Source: Opitutus sp. ER46
Lineage (GTDB): Bacteria > Verrucomicrobiota > Verrucomicrobiia > Opitutales > Opitutaceae
Assembly: GCF_003054705.1 (NCBI RefSeq)
Contig: NZ_QAYX01000010.1
Location: forward strand, 1-58,298
Length of the DNA: 58,298 bases
Direction of reading: 5' to 3'
Shown here: positions 1-13,430 of the stretch, one piece after another
Position numbering within the stretch: the stretch's first letter is position 1
How the letters are laid out: every line of letters begins with the position of its first letter
Made by a program: the position numbers and the translations under genes
Notes under the pieces: generated by a model
What the model was told of the DNA's origin: nothing
Database searches by the model: none
The model's input: the letters and a program-made list of their open reading frames with translations, nothing else

Positions 1-49
1 TTAATTTTCATCCTCGCTCCTCGGTTTTCGAGAACCACATCCCTTCACG

Positions 50-380
50 AAGGAGCGCGAAAATCTGGGGCGGCTGATCGCGAGGGAGGAATGCGGGTGC
101 GGCGGCGACCACCGCCCGTTTTCGCGGGTCGGTTCGCGGCCGTTCGCGGTGGACCCTGTTTGGGAGGACGGAACCGTTCGGAAGGAAGGGTAACCACGAA
201 TGGACTCGAAGGGACACGAATGGACCCGGAAGCCCGCAGACGGCGGACGAGATGACGGGTGAACCGCGAAAGGCGCGAAGGAACGCGAAAATCTGGCGTG
301 GCTGATCGCGAGCGATGAATGCGGGTGTGGCGGCGACCACCGCCCGTTTTCGCGGCTCGGTTCGCGGCCTTTCGCGGTGA
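50..380. repeat. Two diverged direct copies of a CGCGAA-rich interspersed repeat
   Basis: Positions about 50-152 and 279-380 are two clearly related copies of roughly 100 bp. Both run from a CGCGAAAATCTGG word through GACCACCGCCCGTTTTCGCG to TTCGCGGT. The words CGCGAA and TTCGCG recur at about 9-10 bp spacing. The same word family recurs near 16300, 16430, 16570, 16790, 16930 and 45060, so this is a dispersed family. The reading frame across this stretch on the minus strand is two copies of the repeat read as protein and is not a credible gene. Confidence 0.75.
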
Positions 381-422
381 CCTGACCCTGGTATGGAGGA
401 CTTAGGCGGCTGGGGGCTTAAA

Positions 423-489
423 CCGAGATAACTAGCCAAATCTGGCTAGTTACGGGGGCTAACTAGCCAGATTTGGCTAGTTATCTCGG
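423..489. repeat. Perfect 30-bp inverted repeat with a nested palindrome in each arm
   Basis: Arms 423-452 and 460-489 are exact reverse complements, separated by the 7-nt CGGGGGC. Each arm itself contains AACTAGCCA, a 4-nt spacer and TGGCTAGTT, so the site can form one long hairpin or two short ones. It is markedly A+T-richer than its surroundings. There is no T-tract as expected of an intrinsic terminator. It could be a paired operator, a REP-like element or a processed RNA hairpin. Confidence 0.9.
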
Positions 490-790
490 ACGAGCGACGC
501 TTTCGGCGGCGGGTGGTTCGCGTCCCCGGGCGCGGACGGTCACCATAAAACGGCGCGGGCGATTTTCGTCGGGTGCCTGCGCGCTTGAGTGCGCCACAGC
601 GGTCAGGCGCAGGCGGCGGGGCGCGGGGCCGGCGGTTTAGTTCCGACCACGCACGAGACGGCGCGACGACTCGGCGCGCCGCTGCGAGGCAATCCGGCCG
701 GAGGCCTGCGGCGACCAGACCAGACCTGCGTCGCGATCCACTGGAGACCGCGCGGCGATCCGTGGCGCGGCGATCCAACCGGGACGCAAC
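490..790. other. No gene seen
   Basis: G+C-rich stretch downstream of the histidine kinase gene. The open frames here are Arg/Pro/Ala-rich and show no domain. I see no RNA gene or clear hairpin. Confidence 0.6.
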
Positions 791-2230
791 TCACACCGCG
801 GGTTCGGCGGCGGGGGTGGGGGCGTTCGCGGCGGGGGCGGGCGTGCTCGGGGCGGGGAAACGGAGGACGAAGCGGGCGCCGCCGGCGGGGGCGTCTTCGA
901 TCGCGATCGTGCCGCCGTGGGCTTCAACGATCGCCTTCACCATGCTGAGGCCGAGGCCGAGGCCGCGCTGGGAACGGCTGGCGTCGCCGCGGTACAGTCG
1001 GCGGAATACGGCCTCACGTTCGGCCAGCGGCACGCCGGGACCGTTGTCGGTCACGCTGAGCTCCACGCCTTCGGCCCCGATGCGGCCGGCCAGCGTGACC
1101 TTGCCGCTGGCAGGCGTGTATTTCAGCGCGTTGTCGACGAGATTGTTGATCGCCTGGCCAAGCCGGATCGCGTCCGCGTCGAACTCCACGGGCGCCGGGG
1201 CGTCGACTGTGATCGTGATCCGCTTCTCCTCGGCGACTTCGCGGTAGAGGTCGGCGGCGCGATCAAGCGCGGTGCGGACGTCGTGGCGTTCCCGATGCAG
1301 CTTCAGCGCGCCGGCTTCGGCGGCGGAGATGTCGAGCAACGCCTCCAGCAGGTGCAGCACCCGGTCGGACTCGTCCACGCAATCGGCCAGCGCGTCGCGC
1401 GCCTGGGCGGCGTCACCCGAATCCTGCAACGCAAGTTCGGCGGTGCCGCGCAGGCGCGTCAGCGGGGTGCGCAGGTCGTGCGCGAGGTTGTCGAGCGTCT
1501 CGCGGAGGACGCGGACGTGCGCGGCGTTCTTGTCAAGGAGCGTGTTGAGCTGGCGGACGAGCTCGGCGAGTTCGCCGCGGCCGTTGGGGCCGGGGACGCG
1601 CGCGGCGAGGTCGCCGGTGTCGAGGATCCGGCGGGCGGTGTCGGACACGGCGCGCAGTGGGCGCGTCGAGCGCCAGGCGAGGATGGTGCCGACGAGGATG
1701 GAAACGAGCAGGGCGCCGGCGCCGACGCCGATGAACGCGCGCCGCAGCGGCGCGAGCAGGACGGCGGTGCTGTCAGTCAGCACGCCGACCTGCAGCAACC
1801 GGCCATCGTTGAGGCTGTGCGTGGCCATGGCGTAGTCGCGCAGGACGTTGGCCGTGGGCAGGCGCAGGGTGGGTGTCTCGCGGTTGAGGACGAACGGGCC
1901 GAAGGGCACCTGCTGCACCTGGGTTTCGATCCAGGACGGCGGCGCGCCGACCCAGTCGTAGGTGCTGTCGGGATTCACGATCCGGACGAAGTACGGCTGC
2001 GGGTCGCGGATCGAATCGATGGCGCGCTTGAGCAGGATGACGCCGCCGGCGTCGTAAGCGGCGGCGAACGTCTCGGCGCGCTTGGCGGCGTTCTGGCGCT
2101 CACGGCCCTCGAGCGAGTTGGCGAGGATCCAGTAGAGCACGCCGAAGAGCACCGCCGCGCACACGGCGAAGACCAGCGCGTATTGGACCGCGAGGCGGAA
2201 CGCGAGGGACTGCCGGAGCCGCTCAAGCAT
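791..2230 (-). CDS. Two-component sensor histidine kinase, HAMP type
   Basis: A 479-residue membrane sensor kinase that should autophosphorylate and pass phosphate to the adjacent OmpR-type regulator. A hydrophobic segment lies at about residues 13-38, a periplasmic sensor region at about 40-163, and a second membrane segment at about 165-186. HAMP follows at about 187-240. The H-box is NLAHDLRTPL with phospho-acceptor His251. N, G1 (DNGPGVPL) and G2 (GLGLGLSM) boxes of the ATPase domain follow, then an Ala/Pro-rich tail. Its ATG overlaps the stop of the upstream regulator gene by 8 bp, so the two are co-transcribed and probably translationally coupled. The layout resembles the QseC/TctE group, but the stimulus cannot be read from the sequence. 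Confidence 0.93.
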   Translation of the reverse strand: MLERLRQSLAFRLAVQYALVFAVCAAVLFGVLYWILANSLEGRERQNAAKRAETFAAAYDAGGVILLKRAIDSIRDPQPYFVRIVNPDSTYDWVGAPPSWIETQVQQVPFGPFVLNRETPTLRLPTANVLRDYAMATHSLNDGRLLQVGVLTDSTAVLLAPLRRAFIGVGAGALLVSILVGTILAWRSTRPLRAVSDTARRILDTGDLAARVPGPNGRGELAELVRQLNTLLDKNAAHVRVLRETLDNLAHDLRTPLTRLRGTAELALQDSGDAAQARDALADCVDESDRVLHLLEALLDISAAEAGALKLHRERHDVRTALDRAADLYREVAEEKRITITVDAPAPVEFDADAIRLGQAINNLVDNALKYTPASGKVTLAGRIGAEGVELSVTDNGPGVPLAEREAVFRRLYRGDASRSQRGLGLGLSMVKAIVEAHGGTIAIEDAPAGGARFVLRFPAPSTPAPAANAPTPAAEPAV

Positions 2231-2894
2231 GGGGCCGAAAAACGTAGCCGACGCCTCGCACCGTCTCGAGGCGCGTGTGGTCGGGATCTATTTTCGCGCG
2301 GAGCCGGGAGACGACGACGTCCACGACGTTGGTCTGCGGGTCGAAGCTGTAGTCCCAGACATGCTCGAGGATCATGGTCTTCGAAACGGGGCGGCCGGCG
2401 TGCCGCAGCAGGAACGCCAGCAGCGAGAACTCGCGCGGCTGCAGTTCCACGGGCTGGCCGGCGCAGGTAACCTCGCGGGTGACGAGGTCGAGCGTGACGT
2501 CGCCGGCGGTGAGGCGAGTGGCCTCCGGCGACTGGCTGGCGCGGCGGATGAGGGCCTGGACGCGCGCGAGGAGCTCGGAGAAGGCGAACGGCTTGGTAAG
2601 GTAGTCGTCGCCGCCGCTCTGGAGGCCGCGGATGCGATCGTCGACGGAACTCTTGGCGCTGAGGAAGAGGACGGGCGTGGTGCGGCGCGCGGCGCGGAGC
2701 CGGCGGACGAGGCTGATGCCGTCGAGCTTCGGCAGCATGATGTCGACGACGGCGGCGTCGTAGTCGGTCGACTCCAAGAGGGCCAGGCCGGTCTCGCCGT
2801 CGGGCGCGTGATCGACGGCGTAGCCGGCCTGTTTCAGGCCGCGGACCACGAACGAGGCGATCTTGGCATCATCTTCGACGATGAGGACGCGCAT
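2223..2894 (-). CDS. OmpR/PhoB-family response regulator
   Basis: A 223-residue regulator. The receiver domain (about 1-115) begins MRVLIVEDDA with the acidic pocket at residues 8-9, phospho-acceptor Asp51 in VVDIMLPKLDG and the conserved Lys101 in LTKPFAF. The C-terminal winged-helix DNA-binding domain (about 128-223) contains LQPREFSLLAFLLRHAGRPVS and ends in VRGVGYVF. The frame is open for 145 more codons upstream, but that stretch is low-complexity. I therefore take the ATG of MRVLIV, which gives the usual family length. It is first in a two-gene operon with the sensor kinase, overlapping it by 8 bp. Confidence 0.94.
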   Translation of the reverse strand: MRVLIVEDDAKIASFVVRGLKQAGYAVDHAPDGETGLALLESTDYDAAVVDIMLPKLDGISLVRRLRAARRTTPVLFLSAKSSVDDRIRGLQSGGDDYLTKPFAFSELLARVQALIRRASQSPEATRLTAGDVTLDLVTREVTCAGQPVELQPREFSLLAFLLRHAGRPVSKTMILEHVWDYSFDPQTNVVDVVVSRLRAKIDPDHTRLETVRGVGYVFRPHA

Positions 2895-3059
2895 GGGGGG
2901 CGGAGGGAGGACGGAAGAAACGGAGGGGGGGACGGAGCGACGGAGGACGGAAGAATGGAGTACGGATCGAGGAGCCGCGAAGAACGGAGGCTGGAAGGAA
3001 GGAGGAAGATCGCGATGGAAGCGGGTCGCGGGATGCGGGACAAGGTCGGTGTTGGCGGG

Positions 3060-3400
3060 GCCCGAGGGGGGGCATCCGGCCGGCGGCGTCCGGCCGGTCT
3101 TTCTCTTACTCGTACTCTTTCTCTTTCTTCCCGAACGGATGGCTCGGAGGGGACGGATGGAACGGAGGGGACGGATGGCGCCGCGCGGGAGCGCGGCGCG
3201 AGAACGAGAACGGCCTTCGGAGTGGAGAGTGAGCCTTCGGAGTGAAAGTGAGAGTGAAGGTGAAAGTGGGGAGCCTTCGGAGTGAGAGAGGGAGTGGGGA
3301 GACGCTGATCCCGGGGGGGCGACCCTCAATCCCTCAATCCCTCAATCCCTCAATCCCTCAATCCCTTGAGAGTAAGAGAAAGAGGAAGAGTAAGAGAAAG
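3060..3400. repeat. Simple-sequence modules (TCTTTCTC, GTGAAAGT, CCCTCAATC)
   Basis: The 5' flank of the response-regulator operon is built from short-period arrays. There is a CTCTTTCTC / TCTTACTC tract at about 3102-3133 and a GGACGGATGG duplicate at about 3149-3178. A GTGAAAGTGAGAGT array preceded by CCTTCGGA lies at about 3232-3275. Five CCCTCAATC-type 9-mers lie at about 3323-3366, and a complementary GAGTAAGAGAAAGAG tract at about 3367-3402. The last tract is roughly the reverse complement of the first, so the block is bounded by inverted arrays. The GTGAAA and CCCTCAATC modules recur in the same order near 48199-48290. Confidence 0.8.
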
Positions 3401-3423
3401 AGTCCGGCGGACGCCGGAAGAGG

Positions 3424-3475
3424 AACGGTCCCGGCTCGTGCCCAACACCCCTGCTTGGCACGAACCGGGACCGGT
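3424..3475. repeat. Imperfect 23-bp inverted repeat
   Basis: The left arm (about 3424-3446) reads CGGTCCCGGCTCGTGCC and the right arm (about 3453-3475) reads GGCACGAACCGGGACCG. They are complementary apart from a few mismatches, around an A/C-rich loop. No T-tract follows. It lies between the simple-sequence block and the end of the degP-like gene, so it could be a transcription boundary or a small mobile hairpin. Confidence 0.65.
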
Positions 3476-3572
3476 TAACTAGCTACAACAACACAACAAC
3501 TACCAACCTTGAAGAACGCTGAGGGGGGACGGCGGCTGGGCGCGGCCCCCCGGGGAAACTTTCGATCGTGGC

Positions 3573-5096
<1,524 letters not shown>

Positions 5097-5251
5097 GGCG
5101 TTTTTCTCGGTTTTGCTGGACCGAAGATGCCACAGCCCCCTGTCGGGCCCCTTGCGCGACCATTACAGAATGGAAAGGTTCGGGCGGCGCCCGAGGGTGG
5201 GCGGCCGCGCCGAACAATCCGGCAAATGCGAGCGAGGCGGGCGGGCGGCGC

Positions 5252-9187
<3,936 letters not shown>

Positions 9188-9329
9188 GCCCGCGGCGGAT
9201 CAAGCGAGGTTTTCGGCGCCACGAAGCCCGGCGGCGCGCGGCTGGTGTAACTTTCGGCGGGCGTGCGGTGTACTGCGATTGGCGCCGGCCGGGCGTCTGT
9301 TCCCGCGCGCGGTGGGCGCCGCCTTCGCC

Positions 9330-11810
9330 ATGTCAAACCTCCGCCTTGCCCTGCGCCTGTTCGCCCAGTCGCCCGGCTTCACCGCCATCATCGTGCTGAC
9401 CCTCGCCATCGGGATCGGGGCCAACACCGCCATCTTCAACCTGGTGAGCGCGACGTGTCTGCGCCCACTGCCGTACCCGGAGGCGGACCGGCTCATTGCC
9501 GTGACGGAGCGGACCGCCTCGGGCGGCGACATGAGCGTGTCGTATCCGAACTTCGTCGACTGGCGCGCCACGCAGGATGTGGCGAGCGGGCTCGCGATCT
9601 TTCGCAGCGATGGCGCGAAGCTGGTGACGCGCGACGGCGCGGAGCGGGTGACGGTGGTGCAGGTTTCCCAGGACTTCTTCCAGGTACTCGGCTACCGCAT
9701 GGCGCTGGGCCGGGAGCTGCGGCCGGAGGACGACCGCGCGGCGGCGGCGCCGGTGGCGTGGCTGACGCATGCCGCGTGGCAGCGGTATTTTCACGGCGCC
9801 GTGGACATCGTGGGCCGGAGTGTGGTGCTGGAAGGGCAGGCGACGGAAATCGCGGGCGTGTTGCCGGCGGAGTTTCGGTTTCACCGGCATGCGGACGTGT
9901 TTGTGCCGATCGAGCCGATCGTGGACCGGCAGTTCATGCGGGAGCGCGAGAACCATAACGGCACGGCCGTGATCGGGCGGCTCAAGCCCGGCGTGACGAT
10001 TGAGCGGGCGGCGACGCAGCTCGCCGCGATCGGGCAGCGGCTGGAGCAGCAGTACCCGAAGGCAAACGCCGGGATCCGCGTGGCGGTGCTGCCCTTGCGC
10101 GAGCAATTGCAGGGGCGGGGAACGATGAACCTCTTCCTCCTGCTCGGGGCGGTGGGCACGGTGCTGCTGATCGCGTGCGTGAATGTCGCGAACCTCCTGC
10201 TCGCGCGCTCGTTCAACCGGCGCCGGGAAATGGCAATTCGCACGGCGCTCGGGGCGTCGCGGCGCGACCTGTTCTCCCAGCTCCTGATCGAAAGCTTGGT
10301 GTACGCGCTGACGGGCGGCGTGCTCGGCACGGCGATCGCGTGGTTTGGCTACGCGTTCGTGGCGCGGCTGGCGCCGTGGGAGATGAAGGAACTGCTCGCG
10401 GCGGGCGGCAGCTTTGACGCCTGGGCGTGGTTGTTCATGGCCGGCGTGACGCTTCTCACGGGCGTCGGCTTCGGTTTCGCGCCGGCGTGGCAGCTTTCGC
10501 ACAGCGATCCCAACGACGCGCTCAAGCGCACGCCTGCCGCGGTGCGCACGGCGTTCGGACGCTTTCACCTGACGGACGGGCTCGTGGTTGTGCAGGTGTC
10601 GCTCGCGGTGATGCTGCTGGTGGGCGCAGGCCTGCTGATCCAGAGCCTGTATCGGGTCGCCATGGCGCCCACGGGACTGCGACCGGACCGCGTGATCACG
10701 CTGCAGGTCGCAACGCCGCCGACGGCGGCGATGACGCGGGATCCGCATGCGTTTATCCGGCACCACGAGGCGATGCTCGCGCGGCTGCAGAGTGTGGCGG
10801 AGATCGAGTCGGTGGCGTTCTGCTCCTCGCTTCCGTACACCTGGGACAGCTCGTCGAACTGGTTCTTCCGGCCGGACCGGCCGACGCCGGAGCCGGGCAA
10901 GTTCCCGCTGGCGAACGTGCACGTGGTCACACCGGACTATTTTCGCACGATGGGCATCCCGTTACTGCGCGGCGCTGCGTTTGATGGCCGCGAACGGCGC
11001 GCGCCGCTGGTGGCGGGGCAGGCCATCAGCATGGCCACGGTCGCGCAGCTCTATGAAGGCTTCGTGGTGGATACGGTGATCAGCCGGAAAATGGCGGAAC
11101 AGCACTGGCCGGGCGAGGACCCGATCGGGCGCACGTTCCAGATCGGCCAGCCGCAGATGAAGCTGCCGCAGATGCGGGTGATCGGGATCGTCGGCAACAC
11201 GCTGCAATTCGGCGCCGAGCGCGGGGAACAGGTCGAATACTACACGCTGCTTTCGCAATGGCCGGCGACGCTCGGCCTGCACCTGGTGGTGCGGACGCGG
11301 GCGGACGCCGCCGCGGCGCTGGCGTCCATCCGGCGCGCGGTGCGCGACGTGGCACCGGACGAACCCATCTATGATGTGAAGCTGATGTCGGACCGCGTGG
11401 CGGAGTTTGCGAGCAACCGCCGGTTCAGCATGGGGCTGTTCGCGTTCTTTGCCGGCGTGGCCGTGTTACTGGCGAGCGTGGGCATCTACGGCGTGCTGGC
11501 GTGCGTAGTGGGGCAGAGGACCCGCGAGATCGGGATCCGGATGGCGCTGGGTGCGTCGCGCCTGAATGTGCTGGGACAGATCGTCGGGCGGGGGCTGGGG
11601 CTTGCCGGCCTGGGCGTCGGGCTCGGCCTGGCGGCGGCGTGGGCGGCCAGCCGGTTCCTGCAATCGCAGCTCTTCGGCGTGTCGACCACCGACCTGCTCA
11701 CCTACCTGGCGAGCGCGCTCTTCCTGCTCGCGGCCTCGATCCTGGCGTGCGTGGTGCCGGCGCAACGGGCGTCGCGCGTGAACCCGGTGGAGGCGTTGCG
11801 CGCCGAGTGA
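9330..11810 (+). CDS. ADOP-type ABC permease (MacB/FtsX-like)
   Basis: An 826-residue integral membrane protein of the acidobacterial duplicated orphan permease group. The hallmark TLAIGIGANTAIFNLVSA lies just after the first membrane segment (about residues 12-40). A MacB-type periplasmic domain follows, then three membrane helices (about 275-400) carrying RREMAIRTALGASR. A second periplasmic domain and a second FtsX helix bundle with TREIGIRMALGASR complete the duplicated layout. It ends VNPVEALRAE, as is usual in this group. No ATPase gene adjoins, which fits the orphan habit; the substrate is unknown. The ATG at 9330 begins MSNLRLALR. The longer upstream frame overlaps the dnaE 5' end and is not used. 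Confidence 0.9.
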   Translation: MSNLRLALRLFAQSPGFTAIIVLTLAIGIGANTAIFNLVSATCLRPLPYPEADRLIAVTERTASGGDMSVSYPNFVDWRATQDVASGLAIFRSDGAKLVTRDGAERVTVVQVSQDFFQVLGYRMALGRELRPEDDRAAAAPVAWLTHAAWQRYFHGAVDIVGRSVVLEGQATEIAGVLPAEFRFHRHADVFVPIEPIVDRQFMRERENHNGTAVIGRLKPGVTIERAATQLAAIGQRLEQQYPKANAGIRVAVLPLREQLQGRGTMNLFLLLGAVGTVLLIACVNVANLLLARSFNRRREMAIRTALGASRRDLFSQLLIESLVYALTGGVLGTAIAWFGYAFVARLAPWEMKELLAAGGSFDAWAWLFMAGVTLLTGVGFGFAPAWQLSHSDPNDALKRTPAAVRTAFGRFHLTDGLVVVQVSLAVMLLVGAGLLIQSLYRVAMAPTGLRPDRVITLQVATPPTAAMTRDPHAFIRHHEAMLARLQSVAEIESVAFCSSLPYTWDSSSNWFFRPDRPTPEPGKFPLANVHVVTPDYFRTMGIPLLRGAAFDGRERRAPLVAGQAISMATVAQLYEGFVVDTVISRKMAEQHWPGEDPIGRTFQIGQPQMKLPQMRVIGIVGNTLQFGAERGEQVEYYTLLSQWPATLGLHLVVRTRADAAAALASIRRAVRDVAPDEPIYDVKLMSDRVAEFASNRRFSMGLFAFFAGVAVLLASVGIYGVLACVVGQRTREIGIRMALGASRLNVLGQIVGRGLGLAGLGVGLGLAAAWAASRFLQSQLFGVSTTDLLTYLASALFLLAASILACVVPAQRASRVNPVEALRAE

Positions 11811-11820
11811 GGCGGAGTGC

Positions 11821-11844
11821 GCGGGCCGGATTCCGGCCCGCTTT
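11821..11844 (+). terminator. Intrinsic terminator after the ADOP permease
   Basis: GCGGGCCG at 11821-11828 pairs with CGGCCCGC at 11834-11841 around GATTC, followed by TTT. It lies 10 bp past the permease stop codon. The U-run is short. Confidence 0.65.
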
Positions 11845-11981
11845 CGACCGACCAGGACCGCCCGCTATCCCCGTGATGCAGAGGAAATAGCGCTCGCCGG
11901 GAGCGACCTCCGCCGCAACGATTGCTGATGCGTCAGGTAACGAGGTACTTACAAAGACCTGCCGCCGGGGCAAAAAAGCCG

Positions 11982-12012
11982 TTGACGCGGACGATGGCGG
12001 GTGGCGTATTTA
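11982..12012 (+). promoter_or_regulatory. Possible sigma-70-type promoter of rpsU
   Basis: TTGACG at 11982-11987 and TATTTA at 12007-12012 are separated by 19 bp, about 40 bp before the rpsU ATG. The -35 word matches those seen before two tRNA genes in this window. The spacing is longer than ideal. Confidence 0.4.
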
Positions 12013-12051
12013 CCAACTTTTCCGTTCATCCCGTCGTACACGTCTCATCTC

Positions 12052-12249
12052 ATGGCTATCGAAATCAAGATTCGCAAAAACGAGCCGATCGATCGCGCGC
12101 TCCGTCGCATGAAGAAGAAGCTCGATCGCGAGAATATCATCAAAGGCACTCGCGCGAAGCGTTACTACGAAAAGCCCTGCGAGAAGCGCCGCCGCAAGGA
12201 GAAGGTTCAGGCCTTCACCCAGATGCTGCGCCGCCGCTACGCGGAATGA
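12052..12249 (+). CDS. rpsU: 30S ribosomal protein bS21
   Basis: A 65-residue basic small-subunit protein involved in translation initiation. It begins MAIEIKIRKNEPIDRALRRM and ends in the typical Arg-rich helix with RRRKEKV. Length is normal for the family. The frame continues 17 codons upstream, but those residues lack bS21 character and M18 is the family start. No Shine-Dalgarno-like purine run is visible just before the ATG (CGTCTCATCTC). It is a single-gene unit bounded by a candidate promoter and a strong terminator. Confidence 0.96.
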   Translation: MAIEIKIRKNEPIDRALRRMKKKLDRENIIKGTRAKRYYEKPCEKRRRKEKVQAFTQMLRRRYAE

Positions 12250-12283
12250 GTCAGATGCCGGCCTGAGGCCGAGCAATATCGAG

Positions 12284-12321
12284 CCGCGCTACCGCCCCGT
12301 TGCGGAGCGCGGTTTGTTTTT
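12284..12321 (+). terminator. Strong intrinsic terminator of rpsU
   Basis: CCGCGCT (12284-12290) pairs with AGCGCGG (12306-12312), and the inner CCGC (12292-12295) pairs with GCGG (12302-12305) around CCCGTT. TTTGTTTTT follows at 12313-12321. Its position argues against any start of the next gene upstream of about 12320. Confidence 0.85.
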
Positions 12322-12380
12322 ACCGATCGCCCCGAGCGCAAGACTCGGGTTGGCTCCAGCGGCTGCCCTTCCGGTTCGAC

Positions 12381-13337
12381 GTGAAATCTAGCCTCGCACT
12401 TTCCACCTGCTGGCTGTCTCACCGTCACAACGACGGCTACGCCATGCTGCGCGAAGTCGCCGAGTTGGGCTTCGAATACGTCGAGTTGAGCCATGGCGTG
12501 AGAATCACGCTGGTCCCGGGGGTGCTCCGGGCGGTGGAGGAAGGGCTGATCAAGGTCGCGACGACCCACAATTTTTGTCCGCTGCCCACGGGCGTGACGC
12601 AGGCGGCGCCGAATCTCTTCGAGCCGTCGTCGAACGAGTCGCGGGAGCAGGACCAGTGGCTGCGGCACACAAAGCGCTCGATCGACTTCGCGGCGCAGGT
12701 GAACGCCCGTGCGATCGTCTGCCACCTGGGCAGCGTGAAATTCTTCTGGTTCAACCCGACCCGCAACGTGCGCACGTACCTGCGGGACCATCCTGGCGCC
12801 GGGCGCAATCGCGACGACCAGGCGTACCAAGCGCTGTTGGAGAAGTCCCTCGCGAAGCTGCGCCGGCGGATGCGTCCGTACTGGGAGCAGACGAAGAAGA
12901 GCATCGGCGCGGTGCTCGACTACGCGGGGGAGAAGGGCGTGAAGCTGGGGTTCGAGAACCGCGAGCGGATGGATGAACTGCCGCTGGACGGCGACCATCT
13001 CGAACTGCTCGGCGCTTTCCCGGCGGGCGCCTCGTGCGGCTACTGGCACGACGTCGGCCACGCCGACCTGAAGGAAGGCATGGGATTGCTGCGGCATCGG
13101 GAGCACCTGGAGAAGATGGCGGCGCGGACGCTCGGCTTTCACCTGCACGACGTGGACGCGCACGGGCACGACCACCAGCCGATCGGCGCGGGGCACATTG
13201 ATTTTGAGATGGTGAGCCAGTTCTGGCGGCCGGAGCACCTCCTCACGCTGGAGTTCAGCCCCCGGCTTTCGGTGGACGACGTCCGCAACTCAAAGGAGCG
13301 CGTCGAGACCCTGCTCACCCAGCGCTTCGGCGCCTAA
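12381..13337 (+). CDS. TIM-barrel sugar-phosphate isomerase/epimerase-like protein
   Basis: A 318-residue protein of the xylose-isomerase-like (AP endonuclease 2) barrel superfamily, whose members use divalent metals to isomerise sugars or cleave abasic DNA. Visible features are LGFEYVELSHG near the N-terminus, AIVCHLGSVKF, GVKLGFENRERMD (metal-ligand Glu region), GYWHDVGHADL and TLGFHLHDVDAHGHDH, followed by HIDFEMV. These His/Asp/Glu clusters fit the metal site. The substrate is unknown. I chose the GTG at 12381 because the longer frame runs through the rpsU terminator; the exact start is uncertain. The gene converges on mutY across a shared hairpin. Confidence 0.82.
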   Translation: MKSSLALSTCWLSHRHNDGYAMLREVAELGFEYVELSHGVRITLVPGVLRAVEEGLIKVATTHNFCPLPTGVTQAAPNLFEPSSNESREQDQWLRHTKRSIDFAAQVNARAIVCHLGSVKFFWFNPTRNVRTYLRDHPGAGRNRDDQAYQALLEKSLAKLRRRMRPYWEQTKKSIGAVLDYAGEKGVKLGFENRERMDELPLDGDHLELLGAFPAGASCGYWHDVGHADLKEGMGLLRHREHLEKMAARTLGFHLHDVDAHGHDHQPIGAGHIDFEMVSQFWRPEHLLTLEFSPRLSVDDVRNSKERVETLLTQRFGA

Positions 13338-13406
13338 CGCCGCCGCGGCACGCGAGCGCCAGTCCGACAGCCTTGAACGCCTGCGGGCCCCTTGCCACCG
13401 CCCCAG

Positions 13407-13430
13407 AAGAAATCGCGTCAGCGATTTCTT
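13407..13430. terminator. Bidirectional hairpin between convergent genes
   Basis: AAGAAATCGC (13407-13416) and GCGATTTCTT (13421-13430) form a perfect 10-bp stem with a GTCA loop. It lies between the isomerase-like gene and mutY and overlaps the mutY stop codon (13429-13431). A's and T's at the stem base serve both directions. Confidence 0.75.

Noticed and set aside
8-439. A 143-residue minus-strand frame
   Set aside because: It is two copies of a DNA repeat read as protein, Arg/Pro-rich with no domain.
3323-3366. CCCTCAATC tandem units as a CRISPR array
   Set aside because: Nine-base units without spacers, and no cas genes nearby.
9333-10922. A 529-residue minus-strand frame
   Set aside because: It opposes the ADOP permease and has His/Arg-rich shadow composition.
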